Below are positions 47,988-56,518 of a stretch of 64,000 nucleotides of DNA, piece after piece. A program made the translations under genes and the position numbers. Source of the DNA: Roseitalea porphyridii (GTDB lineage: Bacteria; Pseudomonadota; Alphaproteobacteria; Rhizobiales; Rhizobiaceae). The notes under the pieces are model-generated. The model was not told the origin of the DNA. It worked only from the letters and a program-made list of their open reading frames with translations, and searched no databases. Position 1 is the first letter of the stretch. Every line of letters begins with the position of its first letter. Location of the stretch: assembly GCF_004331955.1 (NCBI RefSeq), contig NZ_CP036532.1:3475673-3539672 (forward strand), written 5' to 3'.

Positions 47988-48686
47988 TCAGACCGGACGG
48001 AACAGCGTCATATTGTCGAAAAGGCACAACTCCGGCGGACCAAGCTCGAAGGGCGGAACGAGATCGCCGAGCCGGGGCGCAAGCGCATCCATCGCACCGT
48101 CCGCCGCCCGCGCCGTCGCAGGGTCGGGCCAGGCGATCAGGTAGCCCAGGGTCAGATGAAAGCGATAGTCGTCATGGCCCGGACGATCGGCCATGCCGAG
48201 CCTTTCTGCGCACGCGGCGCGGAACCGGCGAAGCGCCTGTTCCTGGCGCGCCGAGCCGGCTGCAAGGGCGAGCCCCAGCGCGTGGTGCTCCCAGCCGAAC
48301 AGTCCGGTCGCGTGCATCGTCACCGGCTCGTCGAGGGCGGGCAGGTCGGCAAGCCGCGAAAGGACGAACGCGTCGGCCTGATCGTCGGAGGCGTCGACGG
48401 GCAGATCGGCGGGCCAGAAGCCCGGAGCGCGCCGGTCGTGCAGGAGCCCGTCATAGACCGTCATGTGCCAGCTTCGCTCGGGGGTGAAGGCGTGGCAGTC
48501 CCCGGCGGGTCCTTCGGCGATCTTGGCGACGAGGTCGGCGATCGCCGCACGGCCCGCCGCGTCGCGGCGATGGCATACGACGGTGTTGCCCGAACAGCGC
48601 ACCGGCCGTTTGGCCGCATCGAACCGGATATCAACAAAGCGCGGCGGCGCGCCGTTCGCCGTCGCGAGCGCTTCGGCGAGGCTCAC
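47988..48686 (-). CDS. DUF1868 2H-phosphoesterase-like protein
   Basis: A 232-residue protein with the two H-x-(T/S)-x motifs of the 2H phosphoesterase superfamily: WHMTVYDG (about 73-80) and FHLTLGYL (about 178-185). [10 protein letters not shown] near the N-terminus and a [11 protein letters not shown] segment match DUF1868. 2H enzymes hydrolyse cyclic phosphodiesters, but the substrate of this branch is unknown. Its GTG start overlaps the ugpC stop (GTGA), so it is the fifth gene of the ugp operon, where enterobacteria carry ugpQ, a glycerophosphodiester phosphodiesterase. A related role is an inference. Confidence 0.8.
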   Translation of the reverse strand: MSLAEALATANGAPPRFVDIRFDAAKRPVRCSGNTVVCHRRDAAGRAAIADLVAKIAEGPAGDCHAFTPERSWHMTVYDGLLHDRRAPGFWPADLPVDASDDQADAFVLSRLADLPALDEPVTMHATGLFGWEHHALGLALAAGSARQEQALRRFRAACAERLGMADRPGHDDYRFHLTLGYLIAWPDPATARAADGAMDALAPRLGDLVPPFELGPPELCLFDNMTLFRPV

Positions 48687-49732
48687 AGGCGGCGTCCGGA
48701 ACCGTGATCGAACAGGTGCAGATCCTCGCCGCGCAGGCGAAGCGGCACGGCCCCGTCCGGCGGCGGCTCGTCGGCCGACTGGTTGGCCGTGAAATGCTGG
48801 CCGCCGACCGTGCCGTGAACCAGCCGCACCGCGCCCAGTTCCTCGACCGTATCGACCGTCATCATCGGACCCGGCGCGTCGCCGTCATTGGCGAAATGGG
48901 CCCGCTCGGGCCTTATGCCGAGCGTCACCGGGCCGTTGGCGCGGACCGGCGCCTCGATGCGCGCATCGCCGATGCGCAGGCCGCCATCCTCGGTCTGCGC
49001 CTCGAGCAGGTTCATCGGCGGAGCGCCGATGAAGCTGGCGACGAACACGGAGGCGGGATTGCTGTAGACCTCGGCGGGCGTGCCGATCTGCTCGACCTCG
49101 CCCTGGTTCAGAACGACGATCCGGTCGGCAAGCGTCATCGCCTCGACCTGATCGTGCGTGACGTAGATCGCCGCGGTTTCGAGGCGCCGCTGCAGCCGCT
49201 TGATCTCGAGCCGCATCTGGTTGCGCAGCTTGGCGTCGAGATTCGACAGCGGCTCGTCGAACAGGAAGATGGACGGATCGCGGACGATCGCCCGCCCCAT
49301 CGCCACGCGCTGGCGCTGGCCGCCGGAAAGCTGGCTCGGCTTGCGTTCGAGGAAATCACCGATCTGCAGGAGCTTTGCGGCCTCGCGCACCTTGCGGTCG
49401 ATCTCCTCCTTCGGCGTGCCGCGGTTCTTCAGCCCGTAGGCGAGGTTCTTGTAGACGGACATGTGCGGATAGAGCGCATAGTTCTGGAACACCATGGCGA
49501 TGTTCCGGTTCGCCGGCTCGATGTCGTTGACGACGCGACCGTCGAGCACGATCTCGCCCTCGGTGACGCTCTCGAGCCCGGCCACCATGCGCAGCAGGGT
49601 GGACTTGCCGCAGCCGGACGGGCCGACGAAGACGACCAGTTCGCCCTGCTCGACGGTGACGTCCACCCCTTTGACGGCGAGCGCGCCGTTCGGATAGCGC
49701 TTGACCGCGCCGTTGATCGAAAGCGTCGTCAT
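48683..49732 (-). CDS. ugpC: Glycerol-3-phosphate ABC transporter ATPase UgpC
   Basis: A 349-residue ABC ATPase of the MalK/UgpC (CUT1) type that powers sn-glycerol-3-phosphate uptake. Walker A is GPSGCGKST at 37-45, the Q-loop is in [14 protein letters not shown], the signature is [14 protein letters not shown], Walker B is [12 protein letters not shown], and the H-loop is in YVTHDQVEA. The C-terminal OB-like regulatory domain (about 235-349) is present. The ATG at 49732 overlaps the ugpE stop (ATGA); the larger frame upstream is not coding. Confidence 0.94.
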   Translation of the reverse strand: MTTLSINGAVKRYPNGALAVKGVDVTVEQGELVVFVGPSGCGKSTLLRMVAGLESVTEGEIVLDGRVVNDIEPANRNIAMVFQNYALYPHMSVYKNLAYGLKNRGTPKEEIDRKVREAAKLLQIGDFLERKPSQLSGGQRQRVAMGRAIVRDPSIFLFDEPLSNLDAKLRNQMRLEIKRLQRRLETAAIYVTHDQVEAMTLADRIVVLNQGEVEQIGTPAEVYSNPASVFVASFIGAPPMNLLEAQTEDGGLRIGDARIEAPVRANGPVTLGIRPERAHFANDGDAPGPMMTVDTVEELGAVRLVHGTVGGQHFTANQSADEPPPDGAVPLRLRGEDLHLFDHGSGRRL

Positions 49733-50703
49733 TTCTCGCTCTCCACGAGCCCCTTGATGAACATGCGCTGGAAGAAGATGACGATGGCGACCGGCGGCAG
49801 CATCGCCACGATGGCGAGCGCCAGCGCCTCGTTGTAGTCGGGAATGTTCGAGCCGATCCAGACCTGCAGGATCTGCCTGATGCCGCGCACGACCGTGTAG
49901 AAGCTCTCGTCGGTCGTCATCAGGATCGGCCACAGATACTGGTTCCAGCCCAGCACGAACATGATGATGAAGATCGCCGCGATCATGGTGCGCGACAGCG
50001 GCACCAGAATGTCCCAGAAGAAGCGCAGCGGTCCGGCTCCGTCGATGCGCGCCGCCTCGAGCAGTTCGTTCGGCACCGACTTGAAGAACTGCCGGAAGAA
50101 GAAGGTGCCCGTCGCCGAAGCGATCAGCGGCAGGATCAGGCCGGTATAGGTGTTCAGAAGGCCGAGCCCCTGGACCACCTCGTAGGACGGCAGGATCCGC
50201 ACTTCGAGCGGCAGCAGCAGTGTCGAGAAGATCACCCAGAACGCCAGCGTCCCCAGCGGAAAGCGGAAATAGACGATCGCGTAGGCTGCCAGCATCGACA
50301 CGATGATCTTGCCGATCGCAAAGCCGAGCCCGAGGATGGTGGAATTGATCAGCATGCCCCATCCCGTCACGGTCTTGGTGAAGCCGCCCTCCTCGAACAG
50401 GACGGCCGTGTAGGTCGGCACGAGATTGTCGCCCGGGATCAGCTGCATGCCCCCGCTGTGGATCGTCACGGCATCGTGCGTGGACGTCGTGAAGGCGACC
50501 ACGATCGGCCCCATCATCAGGAAGACGCCGAACAGCAGCACGATGTGCTCGACGATCTGGTTGCGCCGGATCAACGCGCCGACCGGGCGCGGCCGCGCTG
50601 CGGCACGGGTCTTCGTATCGGCGAGACCGGCGGCTCTGCGCGCCGCCTCCGGGGCGGCGACCCCGCGCGGCGGATTGACGTCGGAGACGGTTTCGTCTGT
50701 CAT
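49729..50703 (-). CDS. ugpE: Glycerol-3-phosphate ABC transporter permease UgpE
   Basis: A 324-residue inner-membrane permease with six helices; the EAA loop [26 protein letters not shown] (quoted in part) contacts UgpC. The N-terminal ~50 residues are a hydrophilic extension (Pro/Ala/Arg-rich) before the first helix, longer than in E. coli UgpE, so an internal start is possible, though none has a better Shine-Dalgarno. It is 33 nt after ugpA and overlaps ugpC by 4 nt. Confidence 0.92.
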   Translation of the reverse strand: MTDETVSDVNPPRGVAAPEAARRAAGLADTKTRAAARPRPVGALIRRNQIVEHIVLLFGVFLMMGPIVVAFTTSTHDAVTIHSGGMQLIPGDNLVPTYTAVLFEEGGFTKTVTGWGMLINSTILGLGFAIGKIIVSMLAAYAIVYFRFPLGTLAFWVIFSTLLLPLEVRILPSYEVVQGLGLLNTYTGLILPLIASATGTFFFRQFFKSVPNELLEAARIDGAGPLRFFWDILVPLSRTMIAAIFIIMFVLGWNQYLWPILMTTDESFYTVVRGIRQILQVWIGSNIPDYNEALALAIVAMLPPVAIVIFFQRMFIKGLVESEK

Positions 50704-50736
50704 CGCGGAACCTCCGGACGAGAGTTCATTTGCCGG

Positions 50737-51618
50737 CTATACATAGTGGACCCTTCGCTCGATCAGCCGGAACTGGACGATCGTCAGCGCCAGAACGAAG
50801 ATCATCAGGATCACCGACTGCGCCGAGGAACCGCCCAGATCGTTGCCCCGGAAGCCGTCGAGGAACACCTTGTAGACCAGCGTGACCGGATTGTTGCCCG
50901 GCTCGCCCTTGAGCATGACGTCGATGATGCCAAAGGTCTCGAAAAAGGCGTAGGTGATGTTGATGATCATCAGGAAGAAGCTGGTCGGTGCCAGCAGCGG
51001 AAAGATGATCGTCCAGAACCGGCTCGACGGGCTCGGATTGTCGATCGCGGCGGCCTCGCGCACGCCCTTGGGGATCGACTGCAGGCCGGACAGGAAGAAG
51101 ATGAAGTTGATCGGGATCTGCTTCCAGGTCGCCACGACCATCATCGCGATTGCGCTGTCCCAGTAGTCGACGCCGACCTGCATCTCCCAGCCGAACAGCG
51201 CCACGAAGCGGACGATCGGACCGATGTGCTGGTCGAACAGCATGATGCCGATCAGCCCGGCGACCGGCGGAGCGATGGCGTAGACCCACATCAGGAGCGT
51301 CTTGTAGGGCCCCTGGCCGCGCAGCACATTGTCGGCCGCAACCGCCAGTATGAGCGCGATCGCCAGCGAGACGAAGGTGACCACCGCCGTGAAGATCAGC
51401 GTGAACCACGCAACGCGCATGTAGTCGGACCGCGTCACCGCGTCGGTGTAGTTTTCGAAGCCGACGAACGTCTCCGAGCCGAAGAACGGGTCGGACAGAA
51501 AGAACGACGACCGGATCGCCTCGGCCGAAGGCCACAGGAAGAAGATCGCGATGATCGCCATCTGCGGCAGCAGCAGCAGATACGGATAGATCGGCGTGGT
51601 GAATTGCGCTTTGTACAT
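50737..51618 (-). CDS. ugpA: Glycerol-3-phosphate ABC transporter permease UgpA
   Basis: A 293-residue permease of the CUT1 type, partner of UgpE. Six helices, N-terminus YKAQFTTPIYPYLLLLPQ, and the EAA loop GVREAAAIDNPSPSSRFWTIIFPLLAP (quoted in part). EAAAIDN replaces the usual EAA-x3-G, a mild divergence seen in UgpA. It follows ugpB after 68 nt that contain a perfect 12-bp hairpin. Confidence 0.93.
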   Translation of the reverse strand: MYKAQFTTPIYPYLLLLPQMAIIAIFFLWPSAEAIRSSFFLSDPFFGSETFVGFENYTDAVTRSDYMRVAWFTLIFTAVVTFVSLAIALILAVAADNVLRGQGPYKTLLMWVYAIAPPVAGLIGIMLFDQHIGPIVRFVALFGWEMQVGVDYWDSAIAMMVVATWKQIPINFIFFLSGLQSIPKGVREAAAIDNPSPSSRFWTIIFPLLAPTSFFLMIINITYAFFETFGIIDVMLKGEPGNNPVTLVYKVFLDGFRGNDLGGSSAQSVILMIFVLALTIVQFRLIERRVHYV

Positions 51619-51639
51619 GGGCGGTCCCGACGCAGGAAT

Positions 51640-51666
51640 GCCGGGAGCGCCACGGGCGCTCCCGGC
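51640..51666 (-). other. Intercistronic hairpin between ugpB and ugpA
   Basis: A perfect 12-bp stem (GCCGGGAGCGCC with GGCGCTCCCGGC, 3-nt loop) lies just after the ugpB stop. No T-run follows. Such hairpins protect the upstream mRNA and raise the yield of the binding protein relative to the permeases. Confidence 0.75.
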
Positions 51667-51686
51667 GGGTCGCTATGGCGGGTCGA

Positions 51687-52985
51687 TCAGCCGCTCTGCG
51701 TCTGGGCGAAACGCTCCAGCAGGCGGTTGCCTTCTTCCTCGATGATCTCGAACGCCTCGTCGACGGTCGCCTCACCCGAGAAGATGCGGCCATATTCGCG
51801 GTTCATGACGTCGCGGATCTGGACGTAGAAGCCCATCCGGTAGCCATTGTTCCACTCGCCGGCCCGGCCCTGAAGCTGCTGGATGCCGACTTCGGCCTGC
51901 GGGACCTCGTCGTAGTAGCCCTGCTCCTTGGCCGTCTCGTAGGCTTCGGCCGTGATCGGCACGTAGCCGGTTTCCCTGTGCCAGAACACCTGCGGGTCGG
52001 CCGAGGACAGGAACTCGAAGAAGGCCGCGGCCGCTTCGTTCTCCTCGTCCGGATGGCCCGACATGGCGAACAGGGCCGCACCGCCGATGAAGGTGTGGTA
52101 GGGCTCTTCGGTCACCGCTTCCCAGTAGGGCAGGAAGGTGGCCGAGAAGTCGAAGTCGGCCGACTGGCGCAGACCGCCGAACGAGCCCGACGAACCGAGC
52201 CACATCGCCACTTCACCGTTCTCGAACGGCGCCTGGTTGTCGCCCCAGCCGGTGCCGTAATAGCCGAACAGGCCGGCATCGATCCATTCCTTCACCTTGG
52301 TGAAGTGCATCTTCAGCGGCTCGACATTGACCAGAAGTTCGGTGCCCTCGGCGCCCTCATAGCCGTTCGCATTGGTGGCGAACTGAAGGTTGTGCCGCGA
52401 CATGAAGTTCTCGGTGAAGATCCAGGGCAGGTGCGACTGCGCCATCGGCACGTAGCCGGCTTCCTTCAGCGCGGGCGCGATCTGCTCGAACTCTTCCCAG
52501 GTGGTCGGCGGTTCGACGCCGGCTTCCTCGAGGGCCTCGACATTGTAGTACAGGATCGGCGTGGAGGAGTTGAACGGCATGCCGACCATCTTGCCGTCGG
52601 CGTCGGCGTAGAAGTTGGCAACGCCCGGAATGTAGTCGTCGCGGAACTCGATGCCGGCCTGCTCGATCAGGTCCTGGGCCGGGATCACCGCGCCCTCGGC
52701 GCCGATGATCGTGGCGGCGCCGGCGTCGAACACCTGCACGATGTTGGGATGCTCGCCGGCGCGGAAGGCGGCGATGGTGGCGGTCAGGGTCTCTTCGTAG
52801 TTGCCCTTGTAGATGGGCGTCAGGTTGTATGCGTCCTGGCTGGCGTTGAACTGCTCGGCAACCGCGTTGGTGGCTTCTCCGAGCGCGCCGCCCATGGCGT
52901 GCCACAGTTCGATTTCGACCGGCTCGGCGTTTGCCACGGACATGGTCAGGGCAAGCGCGGAGGCCGCCATAAGCGCCTTTTTCAT
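51687..52985 (-). CDS. ugpB: Glycerol-3-phosphate substrate-binding protein UgpB
   Basis: A 432-residue periplasmic binding protein of the CUT1 family. Signal peptide about 1-20 (MKKALMAASALALTMSVANA), then EPVEIELWHAMGG, the UgpB-type start of the mature protein. Middle segments FNASQDAYNLTPIYKGNYEET and GYVPMAQSHLPWIFTENF (in pieces) fit the family. The start at 52985 has a GGGAGA Shine-Dalgarno; the longer frame to 53078 runs into the Pho-box region. First gene of ugpBAEC-DUF1868. Confidence 0.94.
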   Translation of the reverse strand: MKKALMAASALALTMSVANAEPVEIELWHAMGGALGEATNAVAEQFNASQDAYNLTPIYKGNYEETLTATIAAFRAGEHPNIVQVFDAGAATIIGAEGAVIPAQDLIEQAGIEFRDDYIPGVANFYADADGKMVGMPFNSSTPILYYNVEALEEAGVEPPTTWEEFEQIAPALKEAGYVPMAQSHLPWIFTENFMSRHNLQFATNANGYEGAEGTELLVNVEPLKMHFTKVKEWIDAGLFGYYGTGWGDNQAPFENGEVAMWLGSSGSFGGLRQSADFDFSATFLPYWEAVTEEPYHTFIGGAALFAMSGHPDEENEAAAAFFEFLSSADPQVFWHRETGYVPITAEAYETAKEQGYYDEVPQAEVGIQQLQGRAGEWNNGYRMGFYVQIRDVMNREYGRIFSGEATVDEAFEIIEEEGNRLLERFAQTQSG

Positions 52986-53058
52986 CGTCGTTCTCCCAAG
53001 GGTGTTGTTGATGGATGGGTACATCGAGGGTTCGATATGGGCGGCCGTTGAACGATCG

Positions 53059-53087
53059 ATGACAGATCGACGAAACAATTGTGACAG
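53059..53087 (-). promoter_or_regulatory. Pho-box array of the ugp operon
   Basis: On the minus strand three 7-nt units lie exactly 11 nt apart: CTGTCAC (53081-53087), GTTTCGT (53070-53076) and CTGTCAT (53059-53065), against the PhoB consensus CTGTCAT. The outer units match 6/7 and 7/7, the middle one 4/7. The array ends 73 nt upstream of ugpB. Confidence 0.7.
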
Positions 53088-53106
53088 CGCGTGCGGCGGG
53101 CGAAGA

Positions 53107-53124
53107 CCGTCATGAAACTGTCAT
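53107..53124 (+). promoter_or_regulatory. Second Pho-box pair in opposite orientation
   Basis: CCGTCAT (53107-53113) and CTGTCAT (53118-53124) are 11 nt apart on the plus strand, 20 bp beyond the ugp array. Both ugpB and phnE are on the minus strand, so no sense gene lies ahead of it. It may enhance PhoB loading at the ugp promoter or drive antisense transcription into phnE2. Confidence 0.55.
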
Positions 53125-53225
53125 CAGGGGCGCGCCGGCGGGCCGCTTCCGGGGCCCCAAGATGTGGAAAAGGCTATGCCGGGCCGGAACCGGAAAGCCG
53201 GCGCGATCGCCCGTTGCCGCGCGTC

Positions 53226-54581
53226 CTACGAAGACCGGCCGATCAGCTTGCTGCGCAGCCAGCCCGACAGCGTGTCCATCATGATCACCATCAGGACGAT
53301 CAGCACGATGTAGTAGCTGACCTCCTCCCAGTCCTTCTGGGTGATGATCGCCTGGGTCAGCAGGAGGCCGATGCCGCCGCCGACAATCGCGCCGATCACG
53401 GTCGCGCTTCGGGTGTTGGATTCGAAATAGTACAGCACCTGGCTCAGGAAAATCGGGACGACCTGCGGCATCACCGCAAAGCGGGCGCGCTGGAAGGCGT
53501 TGGCGCCGGTGGACTGCACGCCCTCGATCTGCTTGTCGTCGACATTCTCGAGCGCCTCCGAGAACATCTTGCCGAAGCTGCCCGCGTCGGTGATCGCGAT
53601 GGCGAGCGAACCGGTCAGCGGTCCGGGCCCGAAGGCGCGGCTGAGGATGATCGTCCAGATCAGCCCGTCGACCCCGCGCACGAAATCGAAGATGCGTCGC
53701 ACGAACTGGCGCAGGATCCGGGACGGGGTGAAATTCAGCGCGGCGATGAAGGCCAGCGGCAGCGCCACGAGCGCGGCGGTCATCGTGCCCAGAAACGCCA
53801 TCAGGATCGTCTCGAAGATGGCCCACATGACGTCCTTGTGCCGCCACATCTGGTTGTTCCAGAAATCCGAGACCATCCCGACGAAGTTCGGCCGCGCGGG
53901 ATCGACGCGCTCGCCCCAGAGCGCCAGCGCGGTCAGTTCGCCCAGGCTCTTGCCGTGGAAAGGGCTGTCGAGCGTGAAGAAGAAGAGCTCCCAGCCGTAA
54001 TCGTACTTGAACGTCTCGGTCCGGTTCCGGGTCAGCGACAGGCGACCGGCGTCGGTCGTCAGCGTCGCCCGGGTCCGCGAGGCGTTCAGGTCGACCGTTT
54101 CGGGCAGCGCCGCCTCCGGCGTGACCACCTCGACCCGGTTGTCGACGAGGCCCAGAACGATCTCGCCATAGCCCGGATAGCTGTAGATCGCGCCGTCCTC
54201 GACATAGGTGACGACATGGCCCTGCCCCAGATCGATGATCGGCCCCGTTTCGCCGAATTCGACCCAGTCGGGCTTGGTGCCCTCGGGGTAGGTTCCCTTG
54301 TTCTCGCCTTCGATCGCGATGGTGATCATATCGTTGCGCGCATCACGCTCGACATGGGTCTTGTAGGAGACGAAGTCCGAAACGAGGATGCGCGCATTGT
54401 CCATCCGCGCCCGCTCGACGAGGCCTGCGATGTCGAAGGCGAAGAACACGTAGACCAGATAGAGGAAGATGATCACCGGGACCGAGATCGCGGCCCATTT
54501 GCGCCGGTTCATCGACCGCGCGACCAGATCCTTCAGTTCGGCGCCCGAGGGTGCGGACGATGCGGTGGCGGTGCCGGACAT
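53226..54581 (-). CDS. phnE: Phosphonate ABC transporter permease PhnE (second)
   Basis: A 451-residue permease. After TM1 (about 30-52) there is a long extracytoplasmic insert of about 170 residues, with VTYVEDGAIYSYPGYGE, before the five-helix permease core (about 250-445). The EAA-like loop is GVQSTGANAFQRARFAVMPQVVPIF, quoted in part; the core sequence SFGKMFSEALENVDDKQIEGVQ is typical of PhnE. The insert makes it much longer than its partner (285). It starts 3 nt after phnE1 and ends the phnCDEE unit. Confidence 0.92.
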   Translation of the reverse strand: MSGTATASSAPSGAELKDLVARSMNRRKWAAISVPVIIFLYLVYVFFAFDIAGLVERARMDNARILVSDFVSYKTHVERDARNDMITIAIEGENKGTYPEGTKPDWVEFGETGPIIDLGQGHVVTYVEDGAIYSYPGYGEIVLGLVDNRVEVVTPEAALPETVDLNASRTRATLTTDAGRLSLTRNRTETFKYDYGWELFFFTLDSPFHGKSLGELTALALWGERVDPARPNFVGMVSDFWNNQMWRHKDVMWAIFETILMAFLGTMTAALVALPLAFIAALNFTPSRILRQFVRRIFDFVRGVDGLIWTIILSRAFGPGPLTGSLAIAITDAGSFGKMFSEALENVDDKQIEGVQSTGANAFQRARFAVMPQVVPIFLSQVLYYFESNTRSATVIGAIVGGGIGLLLTQAIITQKDWEEVSYYIVLIVLMVIMMDTLSGWLRSKLIGRSS

Positions 54582-54584
54582 GGG

Positions 54585-55442
54585 TCAGACCCCCTTGACG
54601 AGCCGGTTGCGGTAGCGGCTCGAAAGCTGGTCGATCAGCACGATCGCCATGAACAGGATGATGAAGATCGCGACGACCTCGTCGTAGCGGCCTTGCCCCC
54701 ATTGCATGGCGAGCTTCAGATCGTAGCCGATGCCGCCCGAGCCGACGAAGCCCAGAATGGCCGAGGCGCGCACGTTGATCTCGAATCGCAGCAGCGTATA
54801 GGACAGCCAGTTGGGCATCACCTGCGGCACGATCCCCAGCCACATGCGCTGCGACCAGCTCGCGCCGACCGATGTCAGCCCCTCGACCGGGCGCAGGTCG
54901 GCGTTCTCGTTGACCTCCGAGAACAGCTTGCCGAGCGCGCCGGCCGTGTGCAGCGCGATGGCGATCATCGCCGGCACCGGCCCGCCGCCCAGGATGAAGA
55001 TCAGAACGAGCGCGATCACGATCTCGGGAAACGCGCGAAGCGTGTCCATGAAACGTCGGAAGACGGGAATCATGCGCGGGAACCGGGCGAGGCCGCGCGT
55101 CGAAAGCAGCGACAGGAACACGCCCGCGATCGCGCCGATCAGCGTCGACACGGCGGCGATGTTCAACGTCTCGATGAGCGAGGGCAAAAACTGCCACATC
55201 AGCCCGGGCAGGTTGGCGGCCTTTTCCGCCGCCTCGCTGACGATCTCGGACGGAAAGTCCCAGAAGTTGCCGACCCCGTTCAGGAAACCACCGGCATTGC
55301 GCGAGTTGGCGAGCTGATAGCCGCCGATCATCAGAAGCGCGAAAATGATGACGATGATGACGTTATAGAGCTGCTTCTGGCGAGCAAGCTCCATGTAGCG
55401 GTCCTTCACGGCCTGCGGGCCGCCAACCAGAACGTCGGTCAT
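54585..55442 (-). CDS. phnE: Phosphonate ABC transporter permease PhnE (first)
   Basis: A 285-residue permease with six helices. RFPRMIPVFRRFMDTLRAFPEIVIAL precedes the core, and GKLFSEVNENADLRPVEGLTSVGASWSQRMWLGIVPQVMP (in part) is the cytoplasmic coupling loop typical of PhnE. The N-terminal ~25 residues include DVLVGGPQAVKDRYMELARQKQ. It pairs with the larger PhnE encoded next. A 61-nt gap with a hairpin separates it from phnD. Confidence 0.93.
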   Translation of the reverse strand: MTDVLVGGPQAVKDRYMELARQKQLYNVIIVIIFALLMIGGYQLANSRNAGGFLNGVGNFWDFPSEIVSEAAEKAANLPGLMWQFLPSLIETLNIAAVSTLIGAIAGVFLSLLSTRGLARFPRMIPVFRRFMDTLRAFPEIVIALVLIFILGGGPVPAMIAIALHTAGALGKLFSEVNENADLRPVEGLTSVGASWSQRMWLGIVPQVMPNWLSYTLLRFEINVRASAILGFVGSGGIGYDLKLAMQWGQGRYDEVVAIFIILFMAIVLIDQLSSRYRNRLVKGV

Positions 55443-55464
55443 CGGGGATCAACCTTGGTCAGAA

Positions 55465-55486
55465 CCGGGCGGCGAAGGCCGCCCGG
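55465..55486 (-). other. Intercistronic hairpin between phnD and phnE1
   Basis: CCGGGCGGC and GCCGCCCGG form a perfect 9-bp stem with a 4-nt loop right after phnD, without a T-run. It mirrors the hairpin after ugpB and probably favours phnD mRNA over the permeases. Confidence 0.7.
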
Positions 55487-55503
55487 CTTGCTGTTGGACG
55501 CGA

Positions 55504-56418
55504 TTACTCGCCCTTGGCCTTGCGGACTTCGATGATCGTCTCGTAGGCGTCGTGGGTGATCGGGCGGAAACCGGCGGTCTCACCTGCGGCCATGTTGTAG
55601 GCGCACTGCTCGTCCTGGGCGTGCAGTCCTTCCAGGAACGACACCACTTCGGCCTTCACGTCGTCGGGCAGCGCGCGACGCAGGACGATCGGGCCTTCCG
55701 GGATCGGCTTGGACTTCCAGATCTCGACGATGTCGTTCATGTCGATGATGCCGGAGTCCGATGCCTTGCGCAGGGCACCCGAATTGTAGCCGTCTTCCCA
55801 GGCGCCCTGGCCGTCGGCCCAGGTCACGCCGGCGTCGATGTCGCCGTTCTTGACCGCGACGATGGTCTGCTCGTGGCCGCCGGTGAACACGACGTCACCG
55901 AAATATTCGCCCGGCTCCATGGTCGAGCCGGTTGCGGCGGGGATTTCGATGGACGGGATCAGGTAGCCCGAGGTCGAGTTGGGATCGCCGAAGCCGAAGG
56001 TCTTGCCCTGCATGTCTTCGAGCGAGGTGATGCCGCTGTCCTTGCGGGCGAAACCGATCGAATGATAGGCGAACGAGCCGTCGAGGTTGGTCTTGACGAG
56101 CACGACATCGACCGCTTCGGGATCGGTCAGATAGGTCTTGGCATAACCGGACGCGCCCAGCCATGCCATGTCGATCGTGCCGCCGAGCAGGCCCTGGATC
56201 ACGCCGTCATAGTCGGCCGGCGTGAACAGCTTGGTTTCGACGCCGAGCAGGTCCTCGATGTAGGCGCGGACGCATTCGTTCGAGGCGAGACGATCCTGGG
56301 CGTTTTCGCCGCCGAGAATGCCGATGCGGAACTCCGAGATCTCCTGGGCGGCGACCGAGAACGAGCCGGCTGCGAGCGCGGCGACGGCCGTCGTTGCGAC
56401 GAGAAGTTTCTTAAGCAT
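55504..56418 (-). CDS. phnD: Phosphonate-binding periplasmic protein PhnD
   Basis: A 304-residue periplasmic protein that captures phosphonates such as 2-aminoethylphosphonate. Signal peptide about 1-24 (MLKKLLVATTAVAALAAGSF, cleavage near VAAQE). Mature signatures: EFRIGILGGENAQDRL, LFTPADYDGVIQGLLGGTIDMAWLG (in part), FGFGDPNSTSGYLIPS and DIDAGVTWADGQG. GGAGCATCAC gives a fair Shine-Dalgarno to the ATG at 56418; the longer upstream frame overlaps phnC. Second gene of phnCDEE. Confidence 0.94.
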   Translation of the reverse strand: MLKKLLVATTAVAALAAGSFSVAAQEISEFRIGILGGENAQDRLASNECVRAYIEDLLGVETKLFTPADYDGVIQGLLGGTIDMAWLGASGYAKTYLTDPEAVDVVLVKTNLDGSFAYHSIGFARKDSGITSLEDMQGKTFGFGDPNSTSGYLIPSIEIPAATGSTMEPGEYFGDVVFTGGHEQTIVAVKNGDIDAGVTWADGQGAWEDGYNSGALRKASDSGIIDMNDIVEIWKSKPIPEGPIVLRRALPDDVKAEVVSFLEGLHAQDEQCAYNMAAGETAGFRPITHDAYETIIEVRKAKGE

Positions 56419-56518
56419 GTGATGCTCCGTGATTGTTTGACGGGTGGACCCGTGCTCCGGTTTGGTCTCTTGCGTGAAACCCCGGTCAGCTGACCTGTCT
56501 GCCGGGTATCGGGGAGTG

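Noticed and set aside
53091..55535. 814-codon plus-strand open frame across the phnE genes
   Set aside because: Antisense of both phnE genes. Although a Pho-box pair reads into it, its composition (Arg/Asp/His/Glu-rich, no domain) is that of a shadow frame.
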